From: an uncultured Clostridia bacterium
Lineage (GTDB): Bacteria > Bacillota > Clostridia > Peptostreptococcales > Anaerovoracaceae
Length of the DNA: 64,000 bases
Direction of reading: 5' to 3'
Assembly: GCA_934233735.1 (NCBI GenBank)
Contig: CAKQGQ010000001.1
Span: 186,001 to 250,000, forward strand
A model generated the notes under the pieces. The model was not told the origin of the DNA, did no database searches, and saw only the letters and a program-made list of their open reading frames with translations. Below, piece by piece: positions 16,274-24,898 of the stretch. Every line of letters begins with the position of its first letter. Positions within the stretch are counted from its first letter, which is position 1. Both the position numbers and the translations under genes were made by a program.

Positions 16274-17509
16274 ATGTGGAAAAAGATAGTATCGAGTCTT
16301 GTGGGGGTAAGCCTGATTCTCTGCGGATTCGTTGGACTTTCACGATTAGGAGAAAAGCTGCCGAGGCAGGAGCCGATTGAAGTCGAAACCGTAAACGATG
16401 TGCCGAGCCGCGATAAAGGACCGCAGGCAGCCTTCAGCGTCGAAGCCAAGGGCGCGGTTCTGATTGACGCGGAGAGCGGAGAGGTGCTGTTTCAGCAGGA
16501 TGCACATAAGGAGCTGCCGCTTGCGTCCGTAACGAAGGTCATGACGATGCTGCTCGTGATGGAGTCCGTGGAAAACGGCAAAATCACCCTTGACGATGAA
16601 GTTACGATTTCGGAACGCGCCGCTTCCATGGGAGGTAGTCAGATGTACATGGAGGTTGGTGAAACGCATCCGGTGCGCGAACTGATGGAAGGCGTTGCGA
16701 TGGCGTCTGCCAACGACGGCTGTGTGGCGCTTGCCGAATATGTGGCAGGCAGCGAAGAAATTTTCGTGGAGCGCATGAACGCCCGCGCGAAGGAACTGGG
16801 GATGGTCGACACGCATTTTGTCAATACGAACGGACTTCCTGTAGCAGATCACTATTCCAGCGCATATGATATAGCAGTCATGTCGAAGAAACTCTATGCC
16901 TTCGAGGAAACACACAAGTGGTTCACCACCTGGCAGAGCACGATAACCGTGGGCCTTCCGGGCAAAGAGAAGGAATTCGGACTGACAAACACCAACAAGC
17001 TGATCAAAGCCTATCCGGGCTGCAACGGCATCAAGACCGGCTTCACAAGTGATGCAGGCTTCTGCCTCAGCGCATCGGCGACACGCGATGACACGCATCT
17101 GATTGCAGTCGCGCTCGGCTGCCGGACTTCCAAAATCCGAAACGCGCAGGTTGCGAAACTGTTCGACTACGGATTCGCCAACTATGAGACAGTTGTCGCT
17201 GCCGAAAAAGGCGATGTTGTCGGCGAAATGCGGATTGCAAGGGGAACGCCCGAGATGGTGCGCCTTGTAGCGGGCGAAAAGATGACAGCGCTTGCGGCAA
17301 AGGGTGAGAAGGATTCGGTGACGAGCGAAATCAAGCTGGATAAAAATGTACCGCTGCCGCTTGCGGCAGGCGATAAGGTCGGCGAAATGGTTGTATACAA
17401 AGGCGGAAAAGAAGTTGGCAGTTATCCTGTTTTAGCAGAGAAGGGCGTTGAAAAGGCAAGCTTCAAAGAGCTTGCGATGAGAAAAGTCACAGGTTGGAAA
17501 AAAGCCTGA
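16274..17509 (+). CDS. D-alanyl-D-alanine carboxypeptidase (DacF/DacB-like PBP)
   Basis: This low-molecular-weight penicillin-binding protein trims the last D-Ala from peptidoglycan stem peptides. The start MWKKIVSSLVGVSLIL is a signal or anchor segment. Catalytic motifs are SVTK (S85, K88), SAN (145-147) and KTG (254-256). The 411-residue length includes the C-terminal beta domain (from about 290) of the S11 family. A sporulation role like DacF is possible in this organism, but the sequence does not decide it. The start codon abuts a hairpin that covers the ribosome site. Confidence 0.92.
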   Translation: MWKKIVSSLVGVSLILCGFVGLSRLGEKLPRQEPIEVETVNDVPSRDKGPQAAFSVEAKGAVLIDAESGEVLFQQDAHKELPLASVTKVMTMLLVMESVENGKITLDDEVTISERAASMGGSQMYMEVGETHPVRELMEGVAMASANDGCVALAEYVAGSEEIFVERMNARAKELGMVDTHFVNTNGLPVADHYSSAYDIAVMSKKLYAFEETHKWFTTWQSTITVGLPGKEKEFGLTNTNKLIKAYPGCNGIKTGFTSDAGFCLSASATRDDTHLIAVALGCRTSKIRNAQVAKLFDYGFANYETVVAAEKGDVVGEMRIARGTPEMVRLVAGEKMTALAAKGEKDSVTSEIKLDKNVPLPLAAGDKVGEMVVYKGGKEVGSYPVLAEKGVEKASFKELAMRKVTGWKKA

Positions 17510-17559
17510 ACGGAGAAAATCCAAGCGGGTTGTTACATGCGAAAGAGGAGGTAAATCAA

Positions 17560-17823
17560 GTGGAACAGGAATATATTCTGTCATTTTCATCTTTTTACAA
17601 AGCGGCATATGCCCAGGATATGCTTGAGGAGAGCGGTATTCGCTCTACCATGAAAAAGCTGCCGCCCGAGCTTGTCAGATCATGCGGGACGGGGCTTTAT
17701 CTTCGAAACAGCAATATCGAAGCGGTTATGGCGGTCATGGACAGCAAGCAGATTATACCGATCGGCGTTTTCCGCGTAAAAAGAGAGAGTCGAAATAAAA
17801 AAAGCTATATCAGAATCCGATAG
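17560..17823 (+). CDS. DUF3343 small protein (putative Se/S carrier-like)
   Basis: The 87-residue protein belongs to the DUF3343 group, small ferredoxin-fold-like proteins sometimes named putative Se/S carriers. The GTG start at 17560 follows GAGGAGG. The conserved opening (YILSFSSFYKAAYAQDML) and a single cysteine in RSCGTGLYLR, the likely sulfur- or selenium-binding residue, are visible. It stops at TAG. No selenocysteine machinery is in the window, so its partner is unknown. Confidence 0.75.
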   Translation: MEQEYILSFSSFYKAAYAQDMLEESGIRSTMKKLPPELVRSCGTGLYLRNSNIEAVMAVMDSKQIIPIGVFRVKRESRNKKSYIRIR

Positions 17824-17844
17824 GCTGCCAATACGGCAGCCTAT
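17820..17844. terminator. Hairpin between DUF3343 gene and ABC exporter operon
   Basis: ATAGGCTGCC (17820-17829) and GGCAGCCTAT (17835-17844) form a perfect 10-bp stem with a five-base loop between converging genes. The T run on the plus side is short (CATTTTA), so it is probably a moderate terminator. Confidence 0.7.
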
Positions 17845-17857
17845 CATTTTATGTGAA

Positions 17858-19672
17858 TTATGCGAACTGACTGTTATACAGCTTAGCATAGGCACCATCT
17901 GCGGCGAGGAGCTGTTTGTGATTTCCCTGCTCGATAATGTTGCCGTCTGCCATGACTAAAATCAAATCTGCGTCGACAATCGTAGAAAGACGATGGGCGA
18001 TAACGAAGCTGGTTCTGCCGTGCATAAGCGCATTCATCGCTTTGCCGATTTCCATTTCTGTACGGGTATCGACCGAGGAGGTCGCTTCGTCGAGAATCAA
18101 AATCGACGGGTCACAGAGAAAGATGCGCGCGATGGTCAGAAGCTGGCGCTGTCCGACAGAAATATTTTCTGCGTCGTTCGTGAGCACTGTGTCATAGCCC
18201 TGCGGCAGCGTGCGGACAAAGAAATCTGCACGGGCAGCCTTTGCTGCTGCCACAATTTTCTCGCGGCTTGCATCGGGCTTTCCGTAAGCGATGTTTTCTG
18301 CAATTGTACCTTCAAACAGCCATGTGTCCTGAAGCACCATGCCGAAGCGGCTGCGCAGTTCCTCTCGGCTCATCGAGAGGGTGTCCAGACCGTCAAGAAG
18401 AATTTTGCCGTCATTTGCGTCGTAAAAGCGCATCAGCAGATTGACAAGCGTCGTTTTGCCGGCACCGGTACTGCCGACAATCGCGATTTTTTGACCCGGG
18501 AGCGTTTCAAAGGAAACATCGTGCATGAGCATCTTTTCCGGCGTATAGCCGAAACGCACATGGGAGAACACGATTTTTCCCTGTGCTTCGTCGGTGCTTG
18601 TCGCATTGTCTGTCATAGCTGAGCTCTCTGCCCTTTCCTCTACACTTGGCGAAGGCGGCATTTCTTCTTCATCCATCATTTCGTATACACGCGTCATAGA
18701 GGCGAGCGCCGACTGCATGGAGTTAATCATATAGGAAAGCTCGGTAATCGGCTCTCCCGCCTGATTGACATACTGGAAGAATGCCTGAAAGACGCCGGGC
18801 GTCATGCTTCCTGTCAGCAGCATGCGGGCGCCGAGAATTGCAATTACAACCATGCCGGCGCGATTGACAAGGCGGATTCCCGGGTTGACTGCGTACATCA
18901 CGAAGTCTGTCTTTTCGGAGGTACGCGCAAGCTGTTCTGCTGCTTCGTGCACCTTCTGCGAACTTTGCTCCTCATAATTAAAGGCTTTGATTACCATACG
19001 GCCGCTGTAGGATTCCTCGACCAGTCCGTTGAGTCTGCCGACCGCTTCCTGCCGTTCCGTAGCAAAGCGCAGTGTTTTTTCAGCAATGCGGCTTGTCAGG
19101 AAAATCGAAAGAGCGGTAAAACCTAAAAAGACAAAGGTCAGAAGCACGCTGAAACGCAGCATCATCACGATGGAGCCGATTACCGTGCCGACTGCGACAA
19201 AGAGACGAATCATGCCCGTTTGCAGGGCTTCGGATACTTTATCGAGGTCATTGGTGATATGACTCATCACCTCGCCCGCCTGATTCCGATCGTAATATGC
19301 GAGCGGCAGGCGATGCAGCTTTTCGGAAAGCTCGCTTCGAATTTGGCAGCTTAAACGCTCTGCAAAGCTTGCCATCAGGAAATTTTGTAATATATAGAAG
19401 ATTCCGGCTGCCGCATAAATCAGCAGGAGAATCAGAATCTGCTCGCCGCCGTCCGCCCATGTGAGATGGAAGGCTTCGCCCGCAGCGCGGACTTCCTTGA
19501 TTCGGTTCCAGATTAAGTCAACGGCGCTTGCGCTGTAAAGCGGCGCCAGAATATTAAAAACGGTGTAGGCTGCAACGGAAAAGAGCACGATAAGCAGCCG
19601 CATTTTTTGCTTTCCCATCGAGCGGAGAAAGCGACGAACCGTATCTTTCGTCTGTGTTTTATTTTCCTGCAT
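17858..19672 (-). CDS. ABC exporter subunit with consensus catalytic ATPase site
   Basis: This is a half-transporter: six membrane helices (residues about 25-320) followed by an ATPase domain. The Walker A motif is GSTGAGKTT, the signature NISVGQRQ, Walker B ILILDEATSSVD with the catalytic glutamate, and the switch histidine is in IAHRLST. The ATG at 19672 is chosen because AAGGAAG is spaced eight bases upstream; a GTG at 19681 overlaps that site. The length is 604. It overlaps the upstream partner gene by 14 bases. With the partner's degenerate site it fits a heterodimeric multidrug or lipid exporter (BmrCD/YheIH-like). Confidence 0.9.
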   Translation of the reverse strand: MQENKTQTKDTVRRFLRSMGKQKMRLLIVLFSVAAYTVFNILAPLYSASAVDLIWNRIKEVRAAGEAFHLTWADGGEQILILLLIYAAAGIFYILQNFLMASFAERLSCQIRSELSEKLHRLPLAYYDRNQAGEVMSHITNDLDKVSEALQTGMIRLFVAVGTVIGSIVMMLRFSVLLTFVFLGFTALSIFLTSRIAEKTLRFATERQEAVGRLNGLVEESYSGRMVIKAFNYEEQSSQKVHEAAEQLARTSEKTDFVMYAVNPGIRLVNRAGMVVIAILGARMLLTGSMTPGVFQAFFQYVNQAGEPITELSYMINSMQSALASMTRVYEMMDEEEMPPSPSVEERAESSAMTDNATSTDEAQGKIVFSHVRFGYTPEKMLMHDVSFETLPGQKIAIVGSTGAGKTTLVNLLMRFYDANDGKILLDGLDTLSMSREELRSRFGMVLQDTWLFEGTIAENIAYGKPDASREKIVAAAKAARADFFVRTLPQGYDTVLTNDAENISVGQRQLLTIARIFLCDPSILILDEATSSVDTRTEMEIGKAMNALMHGRTSFVIAHRLSTIVDADLILVMADGNIIEQGNHKQLLAADGAYAKLYNSQFA

Positions 19673-21425
19673 ACTGCTCACTTCCTTTCATCTGAGAATT
19701 CGCGATGTCGCGGTAGATTTCGCAGCTGTCCATCAGTTCCTCATGTGTGCCGAGGCCGGCAAGCCGTCCTTCATCCAAAACCAGAATCTGGTCTGCATGA
19801 CGGATTGTGCTGACGCGCTGGGCGATAATCAGGACAGCAGCATCCTTGGTTTCATCCGCAAGCGCATGACGCAGTGCCGCGTCCGTCTTGAAGTCAAGAG
19901 CTGAAAAGCTGTCGTCAAATACGAATAAATCCGCTTTTTTCGCCAATGCGCGGGCAATCGAAAGTCTTTGCTTCTGACCGCCCGAAAAATTGGTTCCGCC
20001 CTGCGCAACCGGGGATTCCAGACCTTTCGGAAGATCAAAGACAAAATCAGACTGTGCAACCTTGAGCGCATGGCGCAGTTCCTCATCGGAAGCCTCCGCG
20101 TTTCCGTAGCGGAGATTTTCTGCAATCGTTCCGGAGAAGAGCCATGCTTTTTGCGGCACATAGGCAATGCGGCTGCGGAGATTTTCCTGAGAAAGACTGC
20201 GAATATCCTGCAAGCCGAGCCAAATCCTTCCTTCCGTCACATCGTGAAAACGAAGGAGAAGCTTGACGAGGGTGGATTTTCCGCTTCCGGTACCTCCGAT
20301 AACTGCCGTGGTTTCACCTCGTCTGCAGGTGAAGCTGATATCGTACAGTGTCTCTTCGTCGGCGTCCGAAAAGCGGAAGGAGGCATGATCAAAGCGAACC
20401 ACCGTTTTTTCATCCTCTGATGCGCCTTGCTGTGCTTGAGATTCCGTCAGCTTGTCACCGTCCTGAATTTCAGGCTCCAGCATCAGAACCGCTTCCACGC
20501 GGCGAAGACAGGTCAGTGCCCTTGGGATCAGCAAAATGACCATTTGAGCCATCATAACATAGAAAAGAATCCAGATGGCGTATTCAGTGACCGCAGTAAT
20601 ATCCCCGATTTCCATGTGGCCTGCGCCGACATCGCCGGCGCCCAGATATAAAATTGCAACGATGCAAAAATTAATTAAAACCGTTGCCAGGCAGTCCAGG
20701 CCCGCAAACAGACGGTTTGCTTTGATGGAAGCCTCCGCATAATCCGAGAAGGTTTTCTTCATTCTTTTTGTTTCGGGCTGCTGCTTGTTAAATGCACGGA
20801 TAACCCGCACACCTGTCAAATTTTCCCGAAGCACGACATTCATGCGGTCAAGGAATTTCTGCAGCTTCTCGAAGATGGGAGCTGCCTTTCGCATAATCAG
20901 CAGGGCGACAAGCATGATAAATATGGTGGCGCCCAAGACTAAAAAGCCCATTTTCCGGCTGATTGCAAAGGAAAACGCGATGCCCAAAACGCACATAATC
21001 GGAACCGGAAGCACCATCTGCACGAAGTTGATAAACGCCTGCTGGATGACGTTGATGTCGTTCAGCGTTCTTGTAATCATTGAAGCGGTTCCGAAGCTTT
21101 CAAAATCCGTGCCCGAAAAAGCGAGAGATTTATCATAGAGGGAGCAGCGCAGGTCTCTGCCGAGGTTTGCCGAAACTCTTGCGGAAAGCCAGCTTCCCAG
21201 CAAGGTCAGAGCGCCTGATACAAGTGAAATCAGCAGCATTAAAATGCCGTCTGCTACAATTCTCTCCATCGTGCCGCCGCCGACGGCATGGTTAATCATA
21301 TTCGCCGTAATGGTCGGTACCAGCAGGGAGCCGCCGACATCCGCCGCCAAAACGGCAATGATGACAGCAAGATGCATGCGGTATGGTTTGATAAACCGCA
21401 AAATCGGTTTGAGTGTTGCTTTCAT
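19659..21425 (-). CDS. ABC exporter subunit with degenerate catalytic site
   Basis: This 588-residue half-transporter has N-terminal membrane helices and an ATPase domain with Walker A GGTGSGKST and signature NFSGGQKQ. Walker B reads LFVFDDSFSALD, where aspartate replaces the catalytic glutamate. Such a change marks the non-catalytic partner in heterodimeric exporters like TM287/288. It is the first gene of a two-gene operon with its own promoter at 21470-21499, transcribed away from spoIIGA. The substrate is unknown. Confidence 0.9.
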   Translation of the reverse strand: MKATLKPILRFIKPYRMHLAVIIAVLAADVGGSLLVPTITANMINHAVGGGTMERIVADGILMLLISLVSGALTLLGSWLSARVSANLGRDLRCSLYDKSLAFSGTDFESFGTASMITRTLNDINVIQQAFINFVQMVLPVPIMCVLGIAFSFAISRKMGFLVLGATIFIMLVALLIMRKAAPIFEKLQKFLDRMNVVLRENLTGVRVIRAFNKQQPETKRMKKTFSDYAEASIKANRLFAGLDCLATVLINFCIVAILYLGAGDVGAGHMEIGDITAVTEYAIWILFYVMMAQMVILLIPRALTCLRRVEAVLMLEPEIQDGDKLTESQAQQGASEDEKTVVRFDHASFRFSDADEETLYDISFTCRRGETTAVIGGTGSGKSTLVKLLLRFHDVTEGRIWLGLQDIRSLSQENLRSRIAYVPQKAWLFSGTIAENLRYGNAEASDEELRHALKVAQSDFVFDLPKGLESPVAQGGTNFSGGQKQRLSIARALAKKADLFVFDDSFSALDFKTDAALRHALADETKDAAVLIIAQRVSTIRHADQILVLDEGRLAGLGTHEELMDSCEIYRDIANSQMKGSEQYAGK

Positions 21426-21469
21426 AGAAATAATGTAATCCCCTTCAGTTTTGAATCTTATTATTAATA

Positions 21470-21499
21470 AGTATAAAGTGATGTCGAGACACTTGTCAA
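21470..21499 (-). promoter_or_regulatory. Promoter of the ABC exporter operon
   Basis: On the minus strand TTGACA (21494-21499) and TATACT (21470-21475) are 18 bases apart, about 45 bases before the start codon. No regulator gene is adjacent. Confidence 0.75.
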
Positions 21500-21544
21500 A
21501 TTCTTTATTTTGCAGGGAAAGTTTTATTTTTTTCTGCCGCAGAT

Positions 21545-21551
21545 TTCGACA
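21545..21551 (-). promoter_or_regulatory. Spo0A box upstream of spoIIGA
   Basis: TTCGACA at 21545-21551 is the exact reverse complement of the Spo0A box TGTCGAA and lies 48 bases before spoIIGA, where Spo0A-P activates spoIIG in Bacillus. A near match, TGTCGAG, is at 21482-21488. Confidence 0.65.
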
Positions 21552-21598
21552 ATTTTCGTGAGGCGGGCGGTGTAAGATAGGTTTGTGAGGAAGAGCAA

Positions 21599-22429
21599 GT
21601 GATTATTTACGGGGAATATCTTTTTGCGGAAAATTTTATAACCGGAGCGCTTTTGCTGCTGCTGACAGCATGGACTTTCGGGACGCAGATTTCCAAGCTG
21701 CGGATTGTATGTGGGGCGATGCTCTGCGGAGCGGCGGGCTTTCTGATTTTTTTACCGATTTCGGGACTTGCTGCCGTGCTTCTGAGGCTTGTAATCTGTG
21801 CTGGTGTTTGTGCGCTGGGTCTCGGTGCGAAGGGCTTCCGACAGCTGCTGCGGCAAGCGGGACTTTTTTTAGCGATGACTTTCCTGAGCGGAGGGGGCAC
21901 GATGGCGCTGCTGCTATGGCAGCAGGTTCCGGCAGTTTCGGGCAGCGGCGCGCTGTATATGCCGCCCCTGACTTATATCAAGCTTCTATGCTTCGGCATT
22001 CTCGCATTCGGCTTTTCCTATTGGACAGTCAGGCTTGTGCGCAGCGTGCGGCTCAGAAGGACGCTTTGCGGTACGCTTCATGTGAAAATGGCAGAAGAAA
22101 GTTTGGCTTTCAGCGCTATGATTGATTCGGGAAATTACTTGAAAGAGCCAATCAGCGGAAAACCCGTGGTTCTGATTGGAAAAAAGGCGGCAGAGAAACT
22201 GCCTGCCGCACGAGGGAGAATCGATAAGCGCTATGTCGTGATTCCTTTTTCGGGACCGGGGGCGAAAAATGGGATGCTGGAAGGAATCCGCAGCGATAAC
22301 ATTTCTTTTGAGGGGAAAGAAGTCAAGGGAGCGGTGCTTGCGTTTTATGAGGGAAATTTTGCGGACAGCGATGTGCTTTTAGGAAGAGATTTTTTAGACA
22401 GGGGGCTTTCGGATGAAAGAATTACATAA
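21599..22429 (+). CDS. spoIIGA: Sigma-E processing peptidase SpoIIGA
   Basis: SpoIIGA is a membrane-embedded aspartic protease that removes the pro-peptide of sigma-E in the mother cell. The GTG start follows GTGAGGAAGAG. The first half (about residues 5-150) has five hydrophobic helices. The second half contains the catalytic AMIDSGNYL motif (DSG) and a later GRDFL segment. The length is 276. It overlaps sigE by 17 bases, so protease and substrate are made together. A Spo0A box is upstream. Confidence 0.93.
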   Translation: MIIYGEYLFAENFITGALLLLLTAWTFGTQISKLRIVCGAMLCGAAGFLIFLPISGLAAVLLRLVICAGVCALGLGAKGFRQLLRQAGLFLAMTFLSGGGTMALLLWQQVPAVSGSGALYMPPLTYIKLLCFGILAFGFSYWTVRLVRSVRLRRTLCGTLHVKMAEESLAFSAMIDSGNYLKEPISGKPVVLIGKKAAEKLPAARGRIDKRYVVIPFSGPGAKNGMLEGIRSDNISFEGKEVKGAVLAFYEGNFADSDVLLGRDFLDRGLSDERIT

Positions 22430-23144
22430 ATTTTTCAATAATCTGAAAAACAAATGTGTGCTTTGGTTCTATGTGCATATAAAAGGCGGAAAACCGGGCG
22501 TGTTTTATATCGGCGGCAGCGATGTCCTGCCGCCGCCGCTCAGCCGCGAGGAAGAGGCGCATATGCTGGAGGAGTATGCGAAGGGAAGCATGGATGCCAG
22601 AAGCATTTTGATAGAGCATAATCTCAGACTGGTCGTTTACATCGCGAAGAAATTCGAGAATGCGGGCGTAAATGTCGAGGACTTGATTTCCATCGGCACT
22701 ATCGGTCTGATTAAGGCAGTCAACACCTTTAAAGTTGATAAGAACATCAAGCTTGCGACTTATGCGTCGCGCTGCATTGAAAACGAGATTCTGATGTATT
22801 TGCGCAGAAGTACGAAGCTGAAAAGCGAGGTGAGTCTGGATGAGCCGCTGAATGTGGACTGGGACGGGAATGAACTTCTGCTCAGTGATATTTTGGGAAC
22901 GGACAACGATGTTGTCTACCACAGACTGGAGGAGGAGGTCAACCGCAAGCTCTTGTACGGAGCGATGGCAAAGCTCGCGCCGCGCGAAAAGGAGCTGATG
23001 GAGATGCGGTTCGGACTGAAAAGCGGCAAGGAAATGACGCAGAAAGAGGTCGCCGACAAACTTGGAATTTCACAATCTTACATATCAAGGCTGGAAAAGC
23101 GGATTATCACCAGACTGCAGAGGGAAATAAAAAAGCTGGGGTAA
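22413..23144 (+). CDS. sigE: Sporulation sigma factor sigma-E (pro-form)
   Basis: Sigma-E drives early mother-cell transcription. The N-terminus (about residues 1-29, KELHKFFNNLKNKCVLWFYVHI) is the pro-sequence, ending before YIGGSDVLPPPLSREEE, the known processing region. Regions 2 (NLRLVVYIAKKFEN...DLISIGTIGLIKAV) and 4 (ISQSYISRLEKRI) are complete. The length is 243 residues. It overlaps spoIIGA and precedes sigG, the classic clostridial and bacillar order. Confidence 0.96.
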   Translation: MKELHKFFNNLKNKCVLWFYVHIKGGKPGVFYIGGSDVLPPPLSREEEAHMLEEYAKGSMDARSILIEHNLRLVVYIAKKFENAGVNVEDLISIGTIGLIKAVNTFKVDKNIKLATYASRCIENEILMYLRRSTKLKSEVSLDEPLNVDWDGNELLLSDILGTDNDVVYHRLEEEVNRKLLYGAMAKLAPREKELMEMRFGLKSGKEMTQKEVADKLGISQSYISRLEKRIITRLQREIKKLG

Positions 23145-23252
23145 AAGCTCCGGACAGATGCCGCGGGCTGCACGCCCGATGGTCTTAATTGGCAGGTATG
23201 CAAGACGCCGACACGGTACATAACTAAAACAAAAAGGAATGGTGTATGGACT

Positions 23253-24023
23253 ATGGTAAGCAAGGTTGAAATATGCGGCGTGAATACTGCCAAACTGCCT
23301 CTTTACAAAGACGGCGAGATGATGGAAATGATTGAGAAGATACAGGCAGGGGATAAAGCTCTCAGGGATGAATTTATCAAAGGAAACCTCAGATTGGTGC
23401 TGAGCGTGATTCAAAGATTTTCAAACCGGGGCGAAAATCCCGACGATCTGTTTCAGGTCGGCTGTATCGGACTGATCAAAGCACTCGATAATTTTGATAC
23501 GAGTCACGGCGTCAAGTTTTCGACCTATGCCGTGCCGATGATTATCGGGGAAATCCGAAGGTATCTTCGTGACAACAATTCGATTCGGGTGTCGCGCTCG
23601 ATGCGCGATCTGGCATATAAGGCCCTGCAGACCAAGGAAGTGCTTTCCGCAGAACTTTTGCGCGAGCCGACGGTTGCCGAAATTGCCAAAGCGATGGAAG
23701 CAAAGCGTGAGGATGTAGTGATGGCGCTGGAGTCCATACAGGAACCGATGTCGCTCTATGAGCCGGTTTTCCACGATGACGGCGATGCAATTTATGTCAT
23801 GGACCAGGTGCAGGACAACAAGAATACGGATGTCAAATGGATTGAAAACCTGTCGCTTTCGGAAGCGATGAAGAAGCTTTCACCGCGGGAAAGACATATC
23901 CTGAATATGCGTTTCTTTGAGGGGAAGACGCAGATGGAGGTTGCCGAGGAAATTTCCATCAGCCAGGCACAGGTCAGCAGACTGGAAAAAAACGCTTTGA
24001 AATATATGAGAAAATTTGTGTAG
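23253..24023 (+). CDS. sigG: Sporulation sigma factor sigma-G
   Basis: Sigma-G directs late forespore transcription. The 256-residue product begins with the family mark VEICGVNTAKLPLYK and contains GNLRLVLSVIQRFSNRGE, STYAVPMIIGEIRRYLRDN and the region 4 helix ISQAQVSRLEK. The ribosome site is weak (AAAGGAATGG). The 108 bases before it hold a small GC hairpin (CGGGC/GCCCG near 23168-23182) and a poor match to a sigma-F type promoter, which I do not claim. It stops at TAG. It follows sigE, as in Bacillus and Clostridium. Confidence 0.96.
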   Translation: MVSKVEICGVNTAKLPLYKDGEMMEMIEKIQAGDKALRDEFIKGNLRLVLSVIQRFSNRGENPDDLFQVGCIGLIKALDNFDTSHGVKFSTYAVPMIIGEIRRYLRDNNSIRVSRSMRDLAYKALQTKEVLSAELLREPTVAEIAKAMEAKREDVVMALESIQEPMSLYEPVFHDDGDAIYVMDQVQDNKNTDVKWIENLSLSEAMKKLSPRERHILNMRFFEGKTQMEVAEEISISQAQVSRLEKNALKYMRKFV

Positions 24024-24027
24024 ATTA

Positions 24028-24062
24028 AACTCCCGAGGCTGTGGCGGCTAAGGGAGTTTTCC
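24028..24062 (+). terminator. Terminator after sigG
   Basis: AACTCCC (24028-24034) pairs with GGGAGTT (24052-24058) around a 17-base loop, with T4 at the end. It closes the spoIIG-sigG block. Confidence 0.65.
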
Positions 24063-24193
24063 GTTTTCCCAATGCGAAATACAAGAAAAACTTCCGCTTT
24101 TCCAAAAAATAAGCAAAATACTTGCATTGAAATCTTGCCGGAAACATGATAACATAACATTATATATGTAAGTGAACCTGATAGGAGGACAAA

Positions 24194-24886
24194 ATGATAT
24201 ATACAAAAGAAGTTGAAAATATGTGTCCGGTAAATAAAGGCGCATATCACGGCCCTGCACCGATTCCGCAGGAAGGAAAATGGACGCAGGTAAAGGAAAT
24301 CAGCGATATTTCCGGACTGACGCACGGTGTCGGCTGGTGCGCACCGCAGCAGGGTGCCTGCAAGCTGACGCTGAATGTGAAGGACGGCATTATTGAAGAA
24401 GCTCTGGTAGAGACAATCGGATGCTCCGGCATGACGCATTCAGCAGCGATGGCGGGAGAAATTTTGATTGGAAAGACGCTTTTGGAAGCGCTGAACACGG
24501 ACCTCGTATGCGACGCAATCAACACCGCGATGCGGGAACTTTTCCTGCAGATTGTATACGGCAGAAGCCAGTCGGCTTTTTCGGAAGGCGGTCTTGCAGT
24601 CGGCGCAGGTCTTGAGGACCTCGGTAAAGGAACCAGAAGCCAGGTGGGAACGATTTACTCCACGAAGGCAAAGGGACCGAGATATCTGGAGCTCGCAGAG
24701 GGCTGCATAACCGAAATCGGTCTGGATGAAGAGGGAAATATCATCGGCTATAAATATGTAAATATGGGAAAAATGATGGATGCCATCAAAGCGGGAATCG
24801 ATCCGCTTGAGGCGATAGAAAAGGCGAGCGGCAAGTACGGAAGATTCGACGAAGCGGAGAAGACCATCGACCCGCGTGAGGAATAA
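24194..24886 (+). CDS. IscU-like iron-sulfur scaffold protein paired with GGGtGRT protein
   Basis: The 230-residue product resembles IscU-type scaffold proteins. It has a GCSGMTHSAAM segment like the IscU cysteine loop and further cysteines at VGWCAPQQGAC. The C-terminal third is an extra domain with GCITEIGLDEEGNIIGYKYVNM. A strong AGGAGG ribosome site precedes the ATG. It is encoded 12 bases before the GGGtGRT gene, an arrangement I recall from other anaerobes. Whether it builds a cluster for that protein is unknown. Confidence 0.75.
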   Translation: MIYTKEVENMCPVNKGAYHGPAPIPQEGKWTQVKEISDISGLTHGVGWCAPQQGACKLTLNVKDGIIEEALVETIGCSGMTHSAAMAGEILIGKTLLEALNTDLVCDAINTAMRELFLQIVYGRSQSAFSEGGLAVGAGLEDLGKGTRSQVGTIYSTKAKGPRYLELAEGCITEIGLDEEGNIIGYKYVNMGKMMDAIKAGIDPLEAIEKASGKYGRFDEAEKTIDPREE

Positions 24887-24898
24887 GGAGGCGTTTGC

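Noticed and set aside
23145..23252. A sigma-F promoter for sigG
   Set aside because: GTATG and GGTACATAA are only loosely similar to the -35 and -10 consensus, and the key A at the -10 is missing. I do not claim it.
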